From assembly GCF_036421855.1 (NCBI RefSeq), contig NZ_JAZGOK010000002.1: DNA of 64,000 nt. The stretch is one strand, 5' to 3'. Of the stretch, positions 51,411 to 60,376 are shown piece by piece. The notes below the pieces were generated by a model. The model had not been told where the DNA came from. It worked only from the letters and a program-made list of their open reading frames with translations, and searched no databases. The position numbers were made by a program, and so were the translations under genes. This DNA comes from Georgenia_B sunbinii (GTDB lineage Bacteria > Actinomycetota > Actinomycetes > Actinomycetales > Actinomycetaceae). Numbering within the stretch: position 1 is the first letter of the stretch; every line of letters starts with the position of its first letter.

Positions 51411-53048
51411 TCAGTGCCCGAAGGCCTCCGCGAGCCACCATGACGGCTCGTCGGCCACGATCTTGGCGTCGATGAGCAGCGGGCGCACCCGCGGGCCGGC
51501 GAGCCAGTCGGCCACCGGGCCGAGGTCGTCGAGGGAGCGCACCGTCACCGCCTCGAAGCCGTAGCCGCGGCCGACCGCCGCGATGTCGGTCGGCGGGAAC
51601 TCCACGGTCGCCAGCTGCTCGCCGGCGAAGTGGTGCACCTCGGCGCCGTAGGCGTCGTCGTTGTACACGACGACGACCATCGCCAGCCCGAGCCGGCGCA
51701 CGGTGTCCAGCTCCGCGGCGCCCATGAGCGCGCCGCCGTCGCCGAGGGCCGCGACGGCCAGCCGGTCCGGGCGGGCCAGGCCGGCGCCGATCGCGGTCGC
51801 CAGGCCGAGGCCGATCGACTGGAACGCCTGGGTGAAGCAGAAGCCCTGCTCGTCCGGCACGTCGAGGAACATGCTCGGGTAGCCCATGAAGTTGCCCGAG
51901 TCCACCGACACCACGCGCTCGCGCGGCAGCAGGTCGTCGAGCGCGATGGTCAGCGCCCGCGGGTCGATCCGGGTCTCGTCCGAGCAGTCCTCGAAGGGCA
52001 CGTCGCGCCACCGCAGCTCGGTGCTCAGCCGGGCTCGCAGCTCCTCGCTGCGGTACCCCACGGCCGCTCCCCCGGTCCCCGGTGCCAGCCGCGCGGCCAC
52101 CGCCGTCGCCGTCGCTTCGACGTCCCCGACCACCCCGAGGATCAGATCCCGGTGCACGCCCAGCGCCTCGGGGGTGTCGTCCACCTGGACGACCGTCGCC
52201 GACTCCGCGAGGAGACGTCCGTGGCGCATCGTCCACATGTTCAGCGCGCAGCCCCAGCCGACGACGAGGTCGGCGCCGGCGATGAGCTCGGCGGCCAGCG
52301 GCGAGGAGAATCCGCCGGAGACGTCCAGCGACCACGGCTCGCCGGTGAAGAGCCCCTTGGCGACGGCGGAGGTCGCCAGCAGCGCCCCGCACCGGTCGGC
52401 GAGCGCGACCAGCGCATCGCGCGCGCCGGGCGACCGGGCGCCCCGGCCGGCGACGAACACCGGGCGGCGCGCCGTCCGGATCGCATCAGCGAGGCGGTCG
52501 ATGTCCCCGGACCCGGCGCCGGCCGGTGGCCGGGGCACCGGCAGCGGCGGGAAGGCCGGCTCTCCGGCGTCGAGGTCCTGGACGTCCAGCGGCAGGCCGA
52601 GGACGACGGTCCGCCGCTGGTCCCGCGCGATCGCCACCGCCGACAGCGCCGCCTCGACGGCGGTGGCCGGGTCGGTGATCCGCAGCGGGACGGCTCCGAC
52701 GCCGCGCGCGAGGGCGTCCTGGTCGACGTAGAAGTTCGACGTCGGTGTGGTCGCCTCCGGGGCGAGCACCACCAGGGCGGTGCGTGACTTGGCGGCCTCG
52801 GCGATGCCGGTAATCGCGTTGGTCAGGCCGCACCCCTGGTGCACCGACAGTGCAGCGACGGTGCCGGACGTCCGGGCGTAGGCGTCCGCCATCGTCGCGG
52901 CCCCGCCCTCGTGCCGGGCCGCGACGAAGGTCGCTCCGGCGTCGACCATCGCGTTGGTCACGTGGAAGTTCCCCGAGCCGACGACGCCGAACACGTGGTC
53001 GACCCCGGCACCGGCGAGGGCCCGGCCAACCGCCTCCACGACGCGCAC
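51411..53048 (-). CDS. Thiamine-diphosphate-dependent enzyme, acetolactate-synthase-like
   Basis: A 545-residue protein of the acetolactate synthase/benzoylformate decarboxylase superfamily, with three domains. The N-terminal pyrimidine-binding domain has AARHEGGAATMADAYAR with the catalytic Glu. The central domain runs through DRLADAIRTARRPVFVAGRGA. The C-terminal pyrophosphate domain has GDGGALMGAAELDTVRRLGLAMVVVVYNDDAYG, the GDG...ND thiamine-diphosphate motif. Its substrate is unknown. The GTG start lies 2 nt after the cyclase stop, so the two are translated together and probably act in one pathway on a 2-keto acid. Confidence 0.88.
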   Translation of the reverse strand: MRVVEAVGRALAGAGVDHVFGVVGSGNFHVTNAMVDAGATFVAARHEGGAATMADAYARTSGTVAALSVHQGCGLTNAITGIAEAAKSRTALVVLAPEATTPTSNFYVDQDALARGVGAVPLRITDPATAVEAALSAVAIARDQRRTVVLGLPLDVQDLDAGEPAFPPLPVPRPPAGAGSGDIDRLADAIRTARRPVFVAGRGARSPGARDALVALADRCGALLATSAVAKGLFTGEPWSLDVSGGFSSPLAAELIAGADLVVGWGCALNMWTMRHGRLLAESATVVQVDDTPEALGVHRDLILGVVGDVEATATAVAARLAPGTGGAAVGYRSEELRARLSTELRWRDVPFEDCSDETRIDPRALTIALDDLLPRERVVSVDSGNFMGYPSMFLDVPDEQGFCFTQAFQSIGLGLATAIGAGLARPDRLAVAALGDGGALMGAAELDTVRRLGLAMVVVVYNDDAYGAEVHHFAGEQLATVEFPPTDIAAVGRGYGFEAVTVRSLDDLGPVADWLAGPRVRPLLIDAKIVADEPSWWLAEAFGH

Positions 53049-53050
53049 GG

Positions 53051-53821
53051 TCAGCGCTCGACGAGCGCCAGCACGCGGGCGGGCGAGCCGGAGCCGCCGA
53101 CGATCTTCAGCGGCGTCGCGATGACGACGGCGCCGGTGACCGGCAGCCGGTCGAGGTTCTGCAGCTGCGCCAGGCCGTACTTGTCGGCGCCCATGAGGTA
53201 GGCGTGGCAAGGGAACAGCGGGTCGAAGCCGGCGGCCGCGCCGGCGTCGGTGCCCACCGTCTCGACCCCGATGCCCTGCAGCGGGCTGTCCTCGGCGACC
53301 CACCGGGCGGCCGCGGCGGACAGGCCGGGACTGTGCGGGCCGTGCTCGTCCTTGTTGATCATGTCCTGCTGGGTGGTGCGGGCCGACCAGCCGGTGCGGC
53401 ACAGCAGCCAGCCGCCCTCCGGCAGCGGGCCGTGCTCGGCCTCGAAGGCCCGGATGTGCTCGACCTCGATGAGGAAGTCCGGGTCGGCGGCGACCTCGGC
53501 GGTGACGTCGAGCACGACGGCCGGTGCCACGAACGCGGCCGGCGGCACCGAGGCGATGTCCGCGAGGTCCTTGCCGGTGACCCAGTGGTTGGGGGCATCG
53601 AAGTGGGTGCCGGTGTGCTCGCCGGTGCGGAAGTTGTTCCAGTACCAGGCGGGTCCGCGGTCGTCGTAGCGGGAGATCTCCTCGAGCTCGAAGCGGGCGG
53701 TCTGGCCGAACTGCTCGGGCAGCTCGAGGAGCGGGGTCTCGTCGCTCAGCGGCGCGGTGAGGTCGACCACCTCGATGGTGCGCGAGCGCAGGGCGGTGAC
53801 GAGATCGGCGAGCACGGGCAT
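53051..53821 (-). CDS. Cyclase family protein (kynurenine-formamidase-like)
   Basis: A 256-residue metal-dependent hydrolase with the family signature HTGTHFDAPNHW (residues about 68-79; HxGTHxDxPxH) and later CRTGWSA and GVETVGTDAG blocks. Members hydrolyse N-formylkynurenine, isatin or similar cyclic amides; the exact substrate here is not predictable. AAGGAG lies about 7 nt before the ATG. It is the first gene of a two-gene operon with the thiamine-diphosphate enzyme. Confidence 0.9.
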   Translation of the reverse strand: MPVLADLVTALRSRTIEVVDLTAPLSDETPLLELPEQFGQTARFELEEISRYDDRGPAWYWNNFRTGEHTGTHFDAPNHWVTGKDLADIASVPPAAFVAPAVVLDVTAEVAADPDFLIEVEHIRAFEAEHGPLPEGGWLLCRTGWSARTTQQDMINKDEHGPHSPGLSAAAARWVAEDSPLQGIGVETVGTDAGAAAGFDPLFPCHAYLMGADKYGLAQLQNLDRLPVTGAVVIATPLKIVGGSGSPARVLALVER

Positions 53822-53939
53822 GAAAGTCTCCTTCGACGGTCGTTGCTGGGCAGATCTTGGCACACCCGACGGCGGCCGTCCGGCCCGTTCGGTTGCTGGG
53901 ACCACGGGCGACCGGCCCGCGCGCCACCGGGGTCCGCAC

Positions 53940-53945
53940 TACGCT
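53940..53945 (+). promoter_or_regulatory. -10 element of a leaderless nadE promoter
   Basis: TACGCT fits TANNNT and ends 6 nt before the nadE ATG at 53952. No ribosome site is present. The region also lies between divergent genes, as expected for a promoter. Confidence 0.55.
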
Positions 53946-53951
53946 GCCTCC

Positions 53952-55598
53952 ATGGCCCCACTCCGCCTCGCCCTCGCCCAGGTCAACAGCTCCGTCGGCG
54001 ACCTCGACGGCAACGCCACCCGCATCCGGCGGGCCGTCACCGACGCCGCGAGCGCCGGCGCGGAGGTGGTCGTGCTGCCGGAGATGGCGCTGCCCGGCTA
54101 CCCGGTCGAGGACCTCGCGCTGCGCGGGTCCTTCCAGCGCGCCGTCGCCGATCGGCTCGACGAGCTCGCCGGTGAGCTGGCATCGGCCGGCCACGGTGAC
54201 ATCGCCGTCGTCGTCGGCTCGCTCGGCACCACGAGCCACAACCACCCGACGAACACCGCCGCGGTGCTTCGGGGTGGGGAGGTCACCCAGGTCTACGTCA
54301 AGCACCACCTGCCCTCCTACGGCGTCTTCGACGAGTACCGCATCTTCCGCGCCGGGGACCAGCCGGTCGTCCTCGAGGTGCGCGGCCGGCGGCTGGGGCT
54401 GGCGATCTGCGAGGACATCTGGCAGACCGGCGGGCCGGTGTCGCACTACAGCGGGGAGCGCCTCGACGCGCTGCTGGTCATCAACGGCTCCCCCTTCGAG
54501 CACGTCAAGCGAGGGACTCGGCAGGAGGTCGCCGCGCAGCGGGCACGGGAGGTGGCCGCGCCGGTCGCCTACGTCAACCTCGTCGGCTCGCAGGACGACC
54601 TCGTCTTCGACGGCGCCTCGTTCGTCACCGACGCCACCGGCGTCGTCGTGGCCACCGCGCCGTCCTTCACCGAGCACCTGCTGCTCGTTGACCTCGACGA
54701 CGGTGGCGTGCCGTCGGCCGTCCATGACGCGGACCGGGGCACCAAGGACCTCGACCCGACCGGCGAGATGTACGACGCCGTCACCCTGGGCCTGGCGGAC
54801 TACGTGCGCAAGAACGGCTTCGCGCGGGTGGTGCTCGGTCTCTCCGGCGGGATCGACTCCGCGCTCGTCGCCGTCATCGCCTGCGACGCGATCGGCGCGT
54901 CGAACGTCATCGCGGTGTCGATGCCGTCGGGCTACTCCTCCCAGCACTCCCGCGACGACGCCGAGGCCCTCGCCGAGGCCACCGGGCTGGACTACCGGGT
55001 GCAACCCATCGCGCCGATGGTCGACGCGTTCCAGGGCGAGCTGGAGCTCACCGGGATCGCCGAGGAGAACCTCCAGGCGCGGGTGCGCGGGGTCGTCCTC
55101 ATGGCGATCTCGAACGCCGAGGGGCCGCTGGTGCTCGCCCCGGGCAACAAATCTGAGCTGTCGGTGGGGTACTCGACGATCTACGGCGACGCCGTCGGCG
55201 GCTACGCACCGCTCAAGGACGTCTCCAAGACCCACGTGTGGGAGCTGGCACGGTGGCGCAACGCGCAGGCGGAGTCCCTCGGCCTGCCGGCGCCGATCCC
55301 GTCGAACACCATCACCAAGGCCCCGTCGGCCGAGCTGCGACCCGGCCAGCAGGACTCCGACTCGCTGCCCGAGTACGAGGTGCTCGACCGGTTGCTGGAT
55401 GCCCACATCGCGGCGTCCAAGGGTCGCGGCGAGCTCATCGCGGAAGGGTTCGAGCCCGACATCGTCGACCAGGTGCTGCAGCTCGTCGGCCGGGCGGAGT
55501 GGAAGCGGCGCCAGTTCGCCCCCGGACCGAAGGTGACCCCGCTCGCGTTCGGGCGCGACCGGCGGCTGCCGATCACCAGCGCCTGGCAGGAGTCGTAA
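53952..55598 (+). CDS. nadE: Glutamine-hydrolysing NAD+ synthetase
   Basis: A 548-residue enzyme that makes NAD+ from deamido-NAD+ using ammonia released from glutamine. The N-terminal glutaminase (nitrilase fold) has the catalytic triad in LPEMALPGYPVED (Glu), VKHHLPSYGVFDEYR (Lys) and LGLAICEDIW (Cys). The synthetase half has the P-loop-like LGLSGGIDSALVAVI (near residue 296) and NKSELSVGYSTIYGD. The length suits the shorter two-domain form, not the ~680-residue mycobacterial type. The start is supported by a leaderless -10 box. nadE next to panB is a common actinobacterial arrangement. Confidence 0.95.
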   Translation: MAPLRLALAQVNSSVGDLDGNATRIRRAVTDAASAGAEVVVLPEMALPGYPVEDLALRGSFQRAVADRLDELAGELASAGHGDIAVVVGSLGTTSHNHPTNTAAVLRGGEVTQVYVKHHLPSYGVFDEYRIFRAGDQPVVLEVRGRRLGLAICEDIWQTGGPVSHYSGERLDALLVINGSPFEHVKRGTRQEVAAQRAREVAAPVAYVNLVGSQDDLVFDGASFVTDATGVVVATAPSFTEHLLLVDLDDGGVPSAVHDADRGTKDLDPTGEMYDAVTLGLADYVRKNGFARVVLGLSGGIDSALVAVIACDAIGASNVIAVSMPSGYSSQHSRDDAEALAEATGLDYRVQPIAPMVDAFQGELELTGIAEENLQARVRGVVLMAISNAEGPLVLAPGNKSELSVGYSTIYGDAVGGYAPLKDVSKTHVWELARWRNAQAESLGLPAPIPSNTITKAPSAELRPGQQDSDSLPEYEVLDRLLDAHIAASKGRGELIAEGFEPDIVDQVLQLVGRAEWKRRQFAPGPKVTPLAFGRDRRLPITSAWQES

Positions 55599-55628
55599 GG
55601 TCATGGCACCACCGCGCATTGGAGAACG

Positions 55629-56474
55629 ATGACCGACCAGTCCCCCCAGCCGCAGCCGGCCGCCGGTGTCCCGGTGCCCAAGCGGGTCCGGGTCCACCAC
55701 CTCCTGCAGTCCAAGGAGCGTGGTGAGCCGCTGACCATGCTCACCGCCTACGACGCCGTCACGGCCCGGATCTTCGACGAGGCCGGCATCGACATGCTGC
55801 TGGTGGGCGACTCCATCGGCGATAACATGCTCGGTCACGACAACACCATCCCGGTGACCATGGACGAGCTCATCCCCGCGGTGCGGGCGGTGTCCCGCGC
55901 CAGCAAGCGAGCGATGGTCGTGGCGGACCTCCCGTTCGGCTCCTACGAGGACTCCCCCCAGCGGGCCTTCGAGTCCTCGGTGCGGATGCTCAAGGAGGGT
56001 GGCGCCCACGCCGTGAAGTTCGAGGGCGGCGAGCGGGTGGCGCCGCACGTCGAGCTCATCACCGGTGCCGGCATCCCGGTCGTCGGGCACCTGGGGTTCA
56101 CCCCGCAGTCGGAGAACATGCTCGGCGGCAAGCGCATCCAGGGCCGGGGCGAGAACGCCGAGCAGCTCGTCGCCGACGCCGTCGCGCTGCAGGAGGCCGG
56201 GGCGGTGGCGGTCGTCCTCGAGATGGTGCCGGCGCCCGTCGCCGAGCGGGTCACCGAGATCCTGCGCATCCCGACGATCGGCATCGGCGCCGGGCCGAGC
56301 TGCGACGGCCAGGTGCTCGTGTGGACCGACATGGCCGGGATGGGAGCGTGGTCGCCGCGGTTCGCCAAGCAGTTCGGCGAGGTCGGAGCGGCGCTGTACG
56401 CCGCGGCCCGCAGCTACGCCAGCGAGGTCCACGAGGGCACCTTCCCCGGCCCGGAGCACTCCTACCGGGAGTAG
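55629..56474 (+). CDS. panB: 3-methyl-2-oxobutanoate hydroxymethyltransferase
   Basis: PanB adds a hydroxymethyl group to 2-ketoisovalerate, the first committed step of pantothenate and coenzyme A synthesis. The 281-residue protein has LTAYDAVTARIFDEAGIDMLLVGDSIGDNMLG (Asp metal ligands), DLPFGSYEDSP, KFEGGERV, and the catalytic Glu in VLEMVPAPVAERVT. A GGAGAA site precedes the ATG by 4-5 nt. It lies 30 nt downstream of nadE on the same strand and may be transcribed with it. Confidence 0.96.
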   Translation: MTDQSPQPQPAAGVPVPKRVRVHHLLQSKERGEPLTMLTAYDAVTARIFDEAGIDMLLVGDSIGDNMLGHDNTIPVTMDELIPAVRAVSRASKRAMVVADLPFGSYEDSPQRAFESSVRMLKEGGAHAVKFEGGERVAPHVELITGAGIPVVGHLGFTPQSENMLGGKRIQGRGENAEQLVADAVALQEAGAVAVVLEMVPAPVAERVTEILRIPTIGIGAGPSCDGQVLVWTDMAGMGAWSPRFAKQFGEVGAALYAAARSYASEVHEGTFPGPEHSYRE

Positions 56475-56518
56475 CCGGGCTCACCCGGGCACCGTCCGGT
56501 GCCCGGCTGCTGCCCGCC

Positions 56519-56524
56519 TAGACT
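56519..56524 (+). promoter_or_regulatory. -10 element of a leaderless map promoter
   Basis: TAGACT fits TANNNT and lies 7 nt before the map ATG at 56532. The same hexamer and nearly the same spacing precede lipB at the other end of the window. Confidence 0.55.
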
Positions 56525-56531
56525 CGTGGTC

Positions 56532-57404
56532 ATGCTCGCCGAACGCGCCCCGCTGGGGACCCTCATTCCCGGGACGGTCTCGCCCCGGCTCTCCGTCCCC
56601 GCCACGATCGCCTCCCCGGAGTACGTCGACCGGCCGGCCCCGCAGCCGTTCACCGGCAGCGAGGTCAACGACGCCGAGACGATCAGCCGCATCCGGCGCA
56701 CCGCGCGGCTCGCCGCCCAGGCGCTGGAGACGGTCGGCGCCGCGGTCCGGCCCGGCGTCACCACCGACGAGCTCGACCGGATCGGCCACGAGTTCGCCGT
56801 CGCCAACGGCGCCTACCCGTCCTCGCTGGGCTACCGGGGCTTCCCCAAGGGGCTGTGCACCTCGGTCAACGAGGTGGTCTGCCACGGCATCCCGGACAGC
56901 ACCGTGCTGCAGGACGGCGACATCGTCAACGTCGACATCACGCTGTTCCGCGAGGGCGTGCACGGCGACAACAGCGCGATGTTCCTCGTCGGTGACGTCG
57001 ACGAGGAGTCACGGCTGCTCGTCGAACGCACCCGCACCGCGATGGAGCGCGGCATCCGGGCGGTCAAGCCCGGTCGGGAGGTCAACGTCATCGGCCGCGT
57101 CATCGAGGCCTACGCGCGGCGCTTCGACTACGGCGTGGTCCGCGAGTTTACCGGCCACGGCGTGGGGCTCGCCTTCCACTCCGGGCTGATCATCCCGCAC
57201 TACGACGCCGCCCCGGACTACGACGACGTCATGGCGCCGGGGATGGTCTTCACCATCGAGCCGATGCTCACACTGGGCACCCCCGAGTGGCAGCTGTGGG
57301 ACGACGAGTGGACCGCGGTCACCGCCGACCGGGGCCGAACCGCCCAGTGGGAGCACATGGTGCTCGTCACCGAGGACGGCCCGGAGATCCTCACGCTGCC
57401 CTGA
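56532..57404 (+). CDS. map: Type I methionine aminopeptidase
   Basis: This enzyme removes the initiator methionine from nascent proteins. The 290-residue protein has an N-terminal extension of about 35 residues (actinobacterial MapB-like) and all five metal ligands: Asp in NVDITLFREGVHGD (two), His in FTGHGVGLAFH, Glu in MVFTIEPML and Glu in TAQWEHMVLV. The ATG at 56532 has a TANNNT box 7 nt upstream; an in-frame GTG at 56499 is less likely. It follows panB by 57 nt. Confidence 0.96.
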   Translation: MLAERAPLGTLIPGTVSPRLSVPATIASPEYVDRPAPQPFTGSEVNDAETISRIRRTARLAAQALETVGAAVRPGVTTDELDRIGHEFAVANGAYPSSLGYRGFPKGLCTSVNEVVCHGIPDSTVLQDGDIVNVDITLFREGVHGDNSAMFLVGDVDEESRLLVERTRTAMERGIRAVKPGREVNVIGRVIEAYARRFDYGVVREFTGHGVGLAFHSGLIIPHYDAAPDYDDVMAPGMVFTIEPMLTLGTPEWQLWDDEWTAVTADRGRTAQWEHMVLVTEDGPEILTLP

Positions 57405-57416
57405 CGCGGCACCCGG

Positions 57417-57656
57417 TCACTCCTCCGCGTTCCACTCCCGGTCCTCGGCCTCCCAGCTCTCGTTGCGCTCCTCGGCGTGGCTGTAGGCCTGCTGCGCGGC
57501 CTCCCGGGAGGGATAGGGGCCCAGCCGGTGCCGGGCGGCGGCGACCTTGCCCTCGTGGATCTCGCCGGTCTTCGCGTCGAGGTAGAAGTTGCCGATGTCG
57601 GTCGGCGTGGTGACCTGGTCGGTCTGGTCGTCAGCGGGGTCGTTGAGCTCGGGCAC
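57417..57656 (-). CDS. Small conserved actinobacterial protein (SPOR-like tail)
   Basis: A 79-residue acidic, soluble protein. Its C-terminal part, LGPYPSREAAQQAYSHAEERNESWEAED, is a pattern that I have seen in many small actinobacterial proteins of unknown function, sometimes labelled SPOR-like. The centre reads NFYLDAKTGEIHEGKV. The start is a GTG with AAAGGA about 7 nt upstream. It converges on map with a 12-nt gap. Confidence 0.7.
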   Translation of the reverse strand: MPELNDPADDQTDQVTTPTDIGNFYLDAKTGEIHEGKVAAARHRLGPYPSREAAQQAYSHAEERNESWEAEDREWNAEE

Positions 57657-57763
57657 GGTGCGTCCTTTCGTAGGTCTCACCTCGACCTTGCACCATCGCG
57701 GCGGATCGTGCGCGCCGCCGCCCGGTGGCGCCGCCGATCGTCGCCCGCCCGGCAGCGCCGCGG

Positions 57764-58648
57764 TCACCGCCCGTCCCGGTAGTGCGACGGCGGAACGCCG
57801 ACGACGGCGGCGAAGTGGCGGCTGAAGTGGGCGTGGTCGGCGAAGCCGAGCGACGCCGCCAGCTCGCTGAGGTCGTGCCCCTCACCGGCGTCGAGCGCCG
57901 CGACGGCGTCCTGCAGCCGGTACCTGCGCAGCACCCACAACGGCGACGCGCCGACGTACCGGGCGAAGCGTCGCTGCAGGGTCCGTGGCGCCACGTGCAG
58001 CCGCTCCGCGACAGGAGCGAGGGTGACGACCTCCCGGGCCCGCATGAGCGTCACCGCCTCACGCACCGTGCGGTAGGCGTCGTCGTCGCGCACCCGCTCG
58101 AGCCGGGGGGCGAGCACCTCGGCGAGGTAGCCGGCCAGCAGGTCGCGCCGGCGCTCCTCCGCGGGCTCGGCCAGCACCGCGGCGGCGACGGCGTCGACGT
58201 CGGGGCCGAAGACCTGGTGCGCGGCGACCACGCTGTCGGTCAGGGTGCGGACGTCGATGTCCAGCAGCGCCGCCAGCCCGCCGGGCCGGAAGGCGACGGC
58301 CGAGACCCGGCCGGCGGCCGGTAGCTGCACCTCGAACACCCGGGTGACGAGGCCGTGGACGAGGGCCGCGGGCATCGCGAAGCCGTGCATCGTGGCCCCC
58401 TCGGCCATCTCGGCCGCCTCCACGGTCAGGTGGGTCACCGGGTGAGTGAGCACCTGCTGCCGGAACGGGGTCGGCGCCCGGCGCCGCCAGCGCACCGTCC
58501 AGCAGTACGCCGCCACGAGGTCGAGCGGCCCGGGCAGCGACAGCCGATCCGTGGTGAACACGTCATCACCCGCGGCCGGCCACAGCACCGCACCCTCGGT
58601 GCCGCGCTGCTCCTCGGGCCGGGGTTGTCGCGAATGTCCAAGCGCCAC
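57764..58648 (-). CDS. AraC family transcriptional regulator
   Basis: A 294-residue regulator with an N-terminal cupin-like sensing domain (DUF6597-like; RLSLPGPLDLVAAYCWTVRWR and HGFAMPAALVHGLVTRVFEVQLP) and a C-terminal AraC domain with VTLAPVAERLHVAPRTLQRRFARYVGASPLWVLRRYRLQDA and LSELAASLGFADHAHFSRHFAAVVGVPPSHY. The GTG at 58648 is preferred because longer starts would run into the divergent VOC gene's promoter and start. It probably controls the VOC gene, 28 nt away on the other strand. Confidence 0.88.
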   Translation of the reverse strand: MALGHSRQPRPEEQRGTEGAVLWPAAGDDVFTTDRLSLPGPLDLVAAYCWTVRWRRRAPTPFRQQVLTHPVTHLTVEAAEMAEGATMHGFAMPAALVHGLVTRVFEVQLPAAGRVSAVAFRPGGLAALLDIDVRTLTDSVVAAHQVFGPDVDAVAAAVLAEPAEERRRDLLAGYLAEVLAPRLERVRDDDAYRTVREAVTLMRAREVVTLAPVAERLHVAPRTLQRRFARYVGASPLWVLRRYRLQDAVAALDAGEGHDLSELAASLGFADHAHFSRHFAAVVGVPPSHYRDGR

Positions 58649-58676
58649 GCCCCCGACTCTAGAGACGCTGGCAGAC

Positions 58677-59156
58677 ATGAGCACCGACTACCGGCCCGCC
58701 GGATTCACCACACTGACCCCGCTGGTCGTCGTCTCCCCGGCCAGCGAGGCGATCGACTTCTACTCCGCCGTCTTCGGCGCCCGGCTGACGTCCCGGATGG
58801 ACGGACCAGACGGCTCCGTCTGGCACGCCGAGCTGGACCTCGGCACCGGCCGGCTGCAGCTGATGGACCCCCAGTCGCAGTTCGCCGCGGTCGCCGGCGA
58901 TCCGGCGCGCGACGAGGTGACGTTCAGCCTCGCGGTGTACGTCCCGGACGTCGACGCCGTCGTCGCCCGCGCCCGAGAGCTCGGCGCCCGCGTCCGCGAG
59001 GACGTGGCGGACTTCGAGGTCACCGGCGACAGGTTCGGCTCCGTGCAGGACCCGTTCGGCGTGCGATGGACGGTGATGACCCGCACCCGACCGCGGACCG
59101 ACGCGCAGGTCCAGCGCGGCCTGGACGACTGGCGCGAGAGCATGACCGCGGGTTGA
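58677..59156 (+). CDS. VOC family (PhnB-like glyoxalase) protein
   Basis: A 159-residue glyoxalase-fold protein: TPLVVVSPASEAIDFYSAVFGARLTSRMDGPDG at the start, AELDLGTGRLQLMD, then VYVPDVDAVVARARELGARV and the terminal DPFGVRWTVMTR. The PhnB-like arrangement is clear, substrate unknown. It is divergent from the AraC-type regulator with 28 nt between the starts, too little for two independent promoters, so the regulator likely sits over both. Confidence 0.87.
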   Translation: MSTDYRPAGFTTLTPLVVVSPASEAIDFYSAVFGARLTSRMDGPDGSVWHAELDLGTGRLQLMDPQSQFAAVAGDPARDEVTFSLAVYVPDVDAVVARARELGARVREDVADFEVTGDRFGSVQDPFGVRWTVMTRTRPRTDAQVQRGLDDWRESMTAG

Positions 59157-59223
59157 GCCGGTCGCCCGGTAGGCTCCTGCCTGGTCTCACGAGGAGGCCC
59201 TCGTCTATCCCAGGAGCACATCG

Positions 59224-60003
59224 ATGTCCACCGCCACGCCCTCGCCCCTTGCCTTCGGAATCGACATCGGTGGGTCCGGCATCAAGGGCGCACCGGTGGA
59301 CCTGGGCACCGGTGAGCTGACCAAGAAGCGCGTGCGGATCCCCACCCCGGAGGTCTCGACGCCCGCAGCGGTCGCCGCCGTCGTTGCCGAGCTCGTCGAC
59401 GGCTTCGAGCTCGACCCGGCGCTGCCCATCGGGCTGACCTTCCCGGCACCGATCAAGCACGGGGTGGTGCCGTTCATCGCGAACCTCGACAAGACCTGGA
59501 AGGGCGTCGACGTCCCGGCGCTGATGTCCGACGCCATCGACCGGCGCGTCATCGCGGTCAACGACGCGGACGCCGCAGGCTACGCGGAGGTCCAGTACGG
59601 CGCTGCCAAGGGCGTCGAGGGCGTCGTGCTCGTCCTCACGCTGGGGACCGGGATCGGCTCCGCGCTCATCGTCGACGGCACCCTGGTGCCCAACACCGAG
59701 CTCGGGCACCTGGAGATCGACGGCTACGACGCCGAGAGCCGCGCGGCGTCCTCGGTGATGGACCGGGAGAACCTCGGCTACCAGGTGTGGTCGGAGCGGC
59801 TGCAGCGCTACCTGGAGACGGTCGAGATGCTGTTCTCCCCCGACCTCATCGTCCTCGGTGGCGGGGTGAGCAAGGACTCCGACCAGTTCCTGCACCTGCT
59901 CGACGTCGCGACGCCGATCGTGCCGGCAGCGCTGCGCAACCGCGCGGGGATCGTCGGCGCCGCCTCGCTGGCCGCCGGCACCGCCAGCCCCACCGGCCGG
60001 TAG
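59224..60003 (+). CDS. ppgK: Polyphosphate glucokinase
   Basis: A 259-residue ROK-family kinase that phosphorylates glucose with polyphosphate or ATP. The N-terminal GIDIGGSGIKGAPVDLGTGEL phosphate-binding loop, NDADAAGYAEVQYG with the catalytic Asp, LTLGTGIGSAL, and NTELGHLEIDG are as in mycobacterial and other actinobacterial PpgK. AGGAG lies about 7 nt before the ATG; a TAGGCT -10 candidate is at 59170-59175. It fits with the PPK2 gene in the same window. Confidence 0.95.
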   Translation: MSTATPSPLAFGIDIGGSGIKGAPVDLGTGELTKKRVRIPTPEVSTPAAVAAVVAELVDGFELDPALPIGLTFPAPIKHGVVPFIANLDKTWKGVDVPALMSDAIDRRVIAVNDADAAGYAEVQYGAAKGVEGVVLVLTLGTGIGSALIVDGTLVPNTELGHLEIDGYDAESRAASSVMDRENLGYQVWSERLQRYLETVEMLFSPDLIVLGGGVSKDSDQFLHLLDVATPIVPAALRNRAGIVGAASLAAGTASPTGR

Positions 60004-60004
60004 C

Positions 60005-60370
60005 TCAGTAGCCGCGCAGCCGGGTGATCTCGCGCCGCTCCCGCTTGGTGGGCCGGCCGCTGCCCGGCAGCCGATGCGGCACGAACGGCATCTCGGCCCG
60101 CGGCGGCGGCGGGGGTGACTCGTCGATCATCGCGGTCGCCGCGACCGGTGCGCCGACCCGCTTGGCGATCGCGCGCTGCACCACCAGCCGGCGCTCGCGG
60201 GGGCCGACCATGACGATGACGCGGCTCCCGGGGCCGACGAGCGTCGACGGCTTGGCGCGCTCACCCTCGACCCGCACGTGCCCGCCACGGCAGGCGACCG
60301 AGGCCTGGGTGCGGCTCTTGAAGATCCGCACCGCCCACAACCAGCTGTCCACACGTACCGAGTCGGCCAT
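60005..60370 (-). CDS. S4-domain RNA-binding protein (Hsp15-like)
   Basis: A 121-residue basic protein starting SVRVDSWLWAVRIFKSRTQASVACRGGHVRVEGERAKPSTLVGPG, an S4 RNA-binding domain, followed by VIVMVGPRERRLVVQRAIAKRVGA and a basic C-terminus (GRPTKRERREITRLRGY). It resembles Hsp15, which binds stalled 50S ribosomal subunits in E. coli. The gene ends 1 nt from the ppgK stop (convergent). Confidence 0.88.
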   Translation of the reverse strand: MADSVRVDSWLWAVRIFKSRTQASVACRGGHVRVEGERAKPSTLVGPGSRVIVMVGPRERRLVVQRAIAKRVGAPVAATAMIDESPPPPPRAEMPFVPHRLPGSGRPTKRERREITRLRGY

Positions 60371-60376
60371 CCCTCG

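Noticed and set aside
51411..56459. A 1682-codon minus-strand frame through three genes
   Set aside because: Only its 3' third (thiamine-diphosphate enzyme) is real. The upstream part is antisense to nadE and panB, which have clear catalytic motifs.
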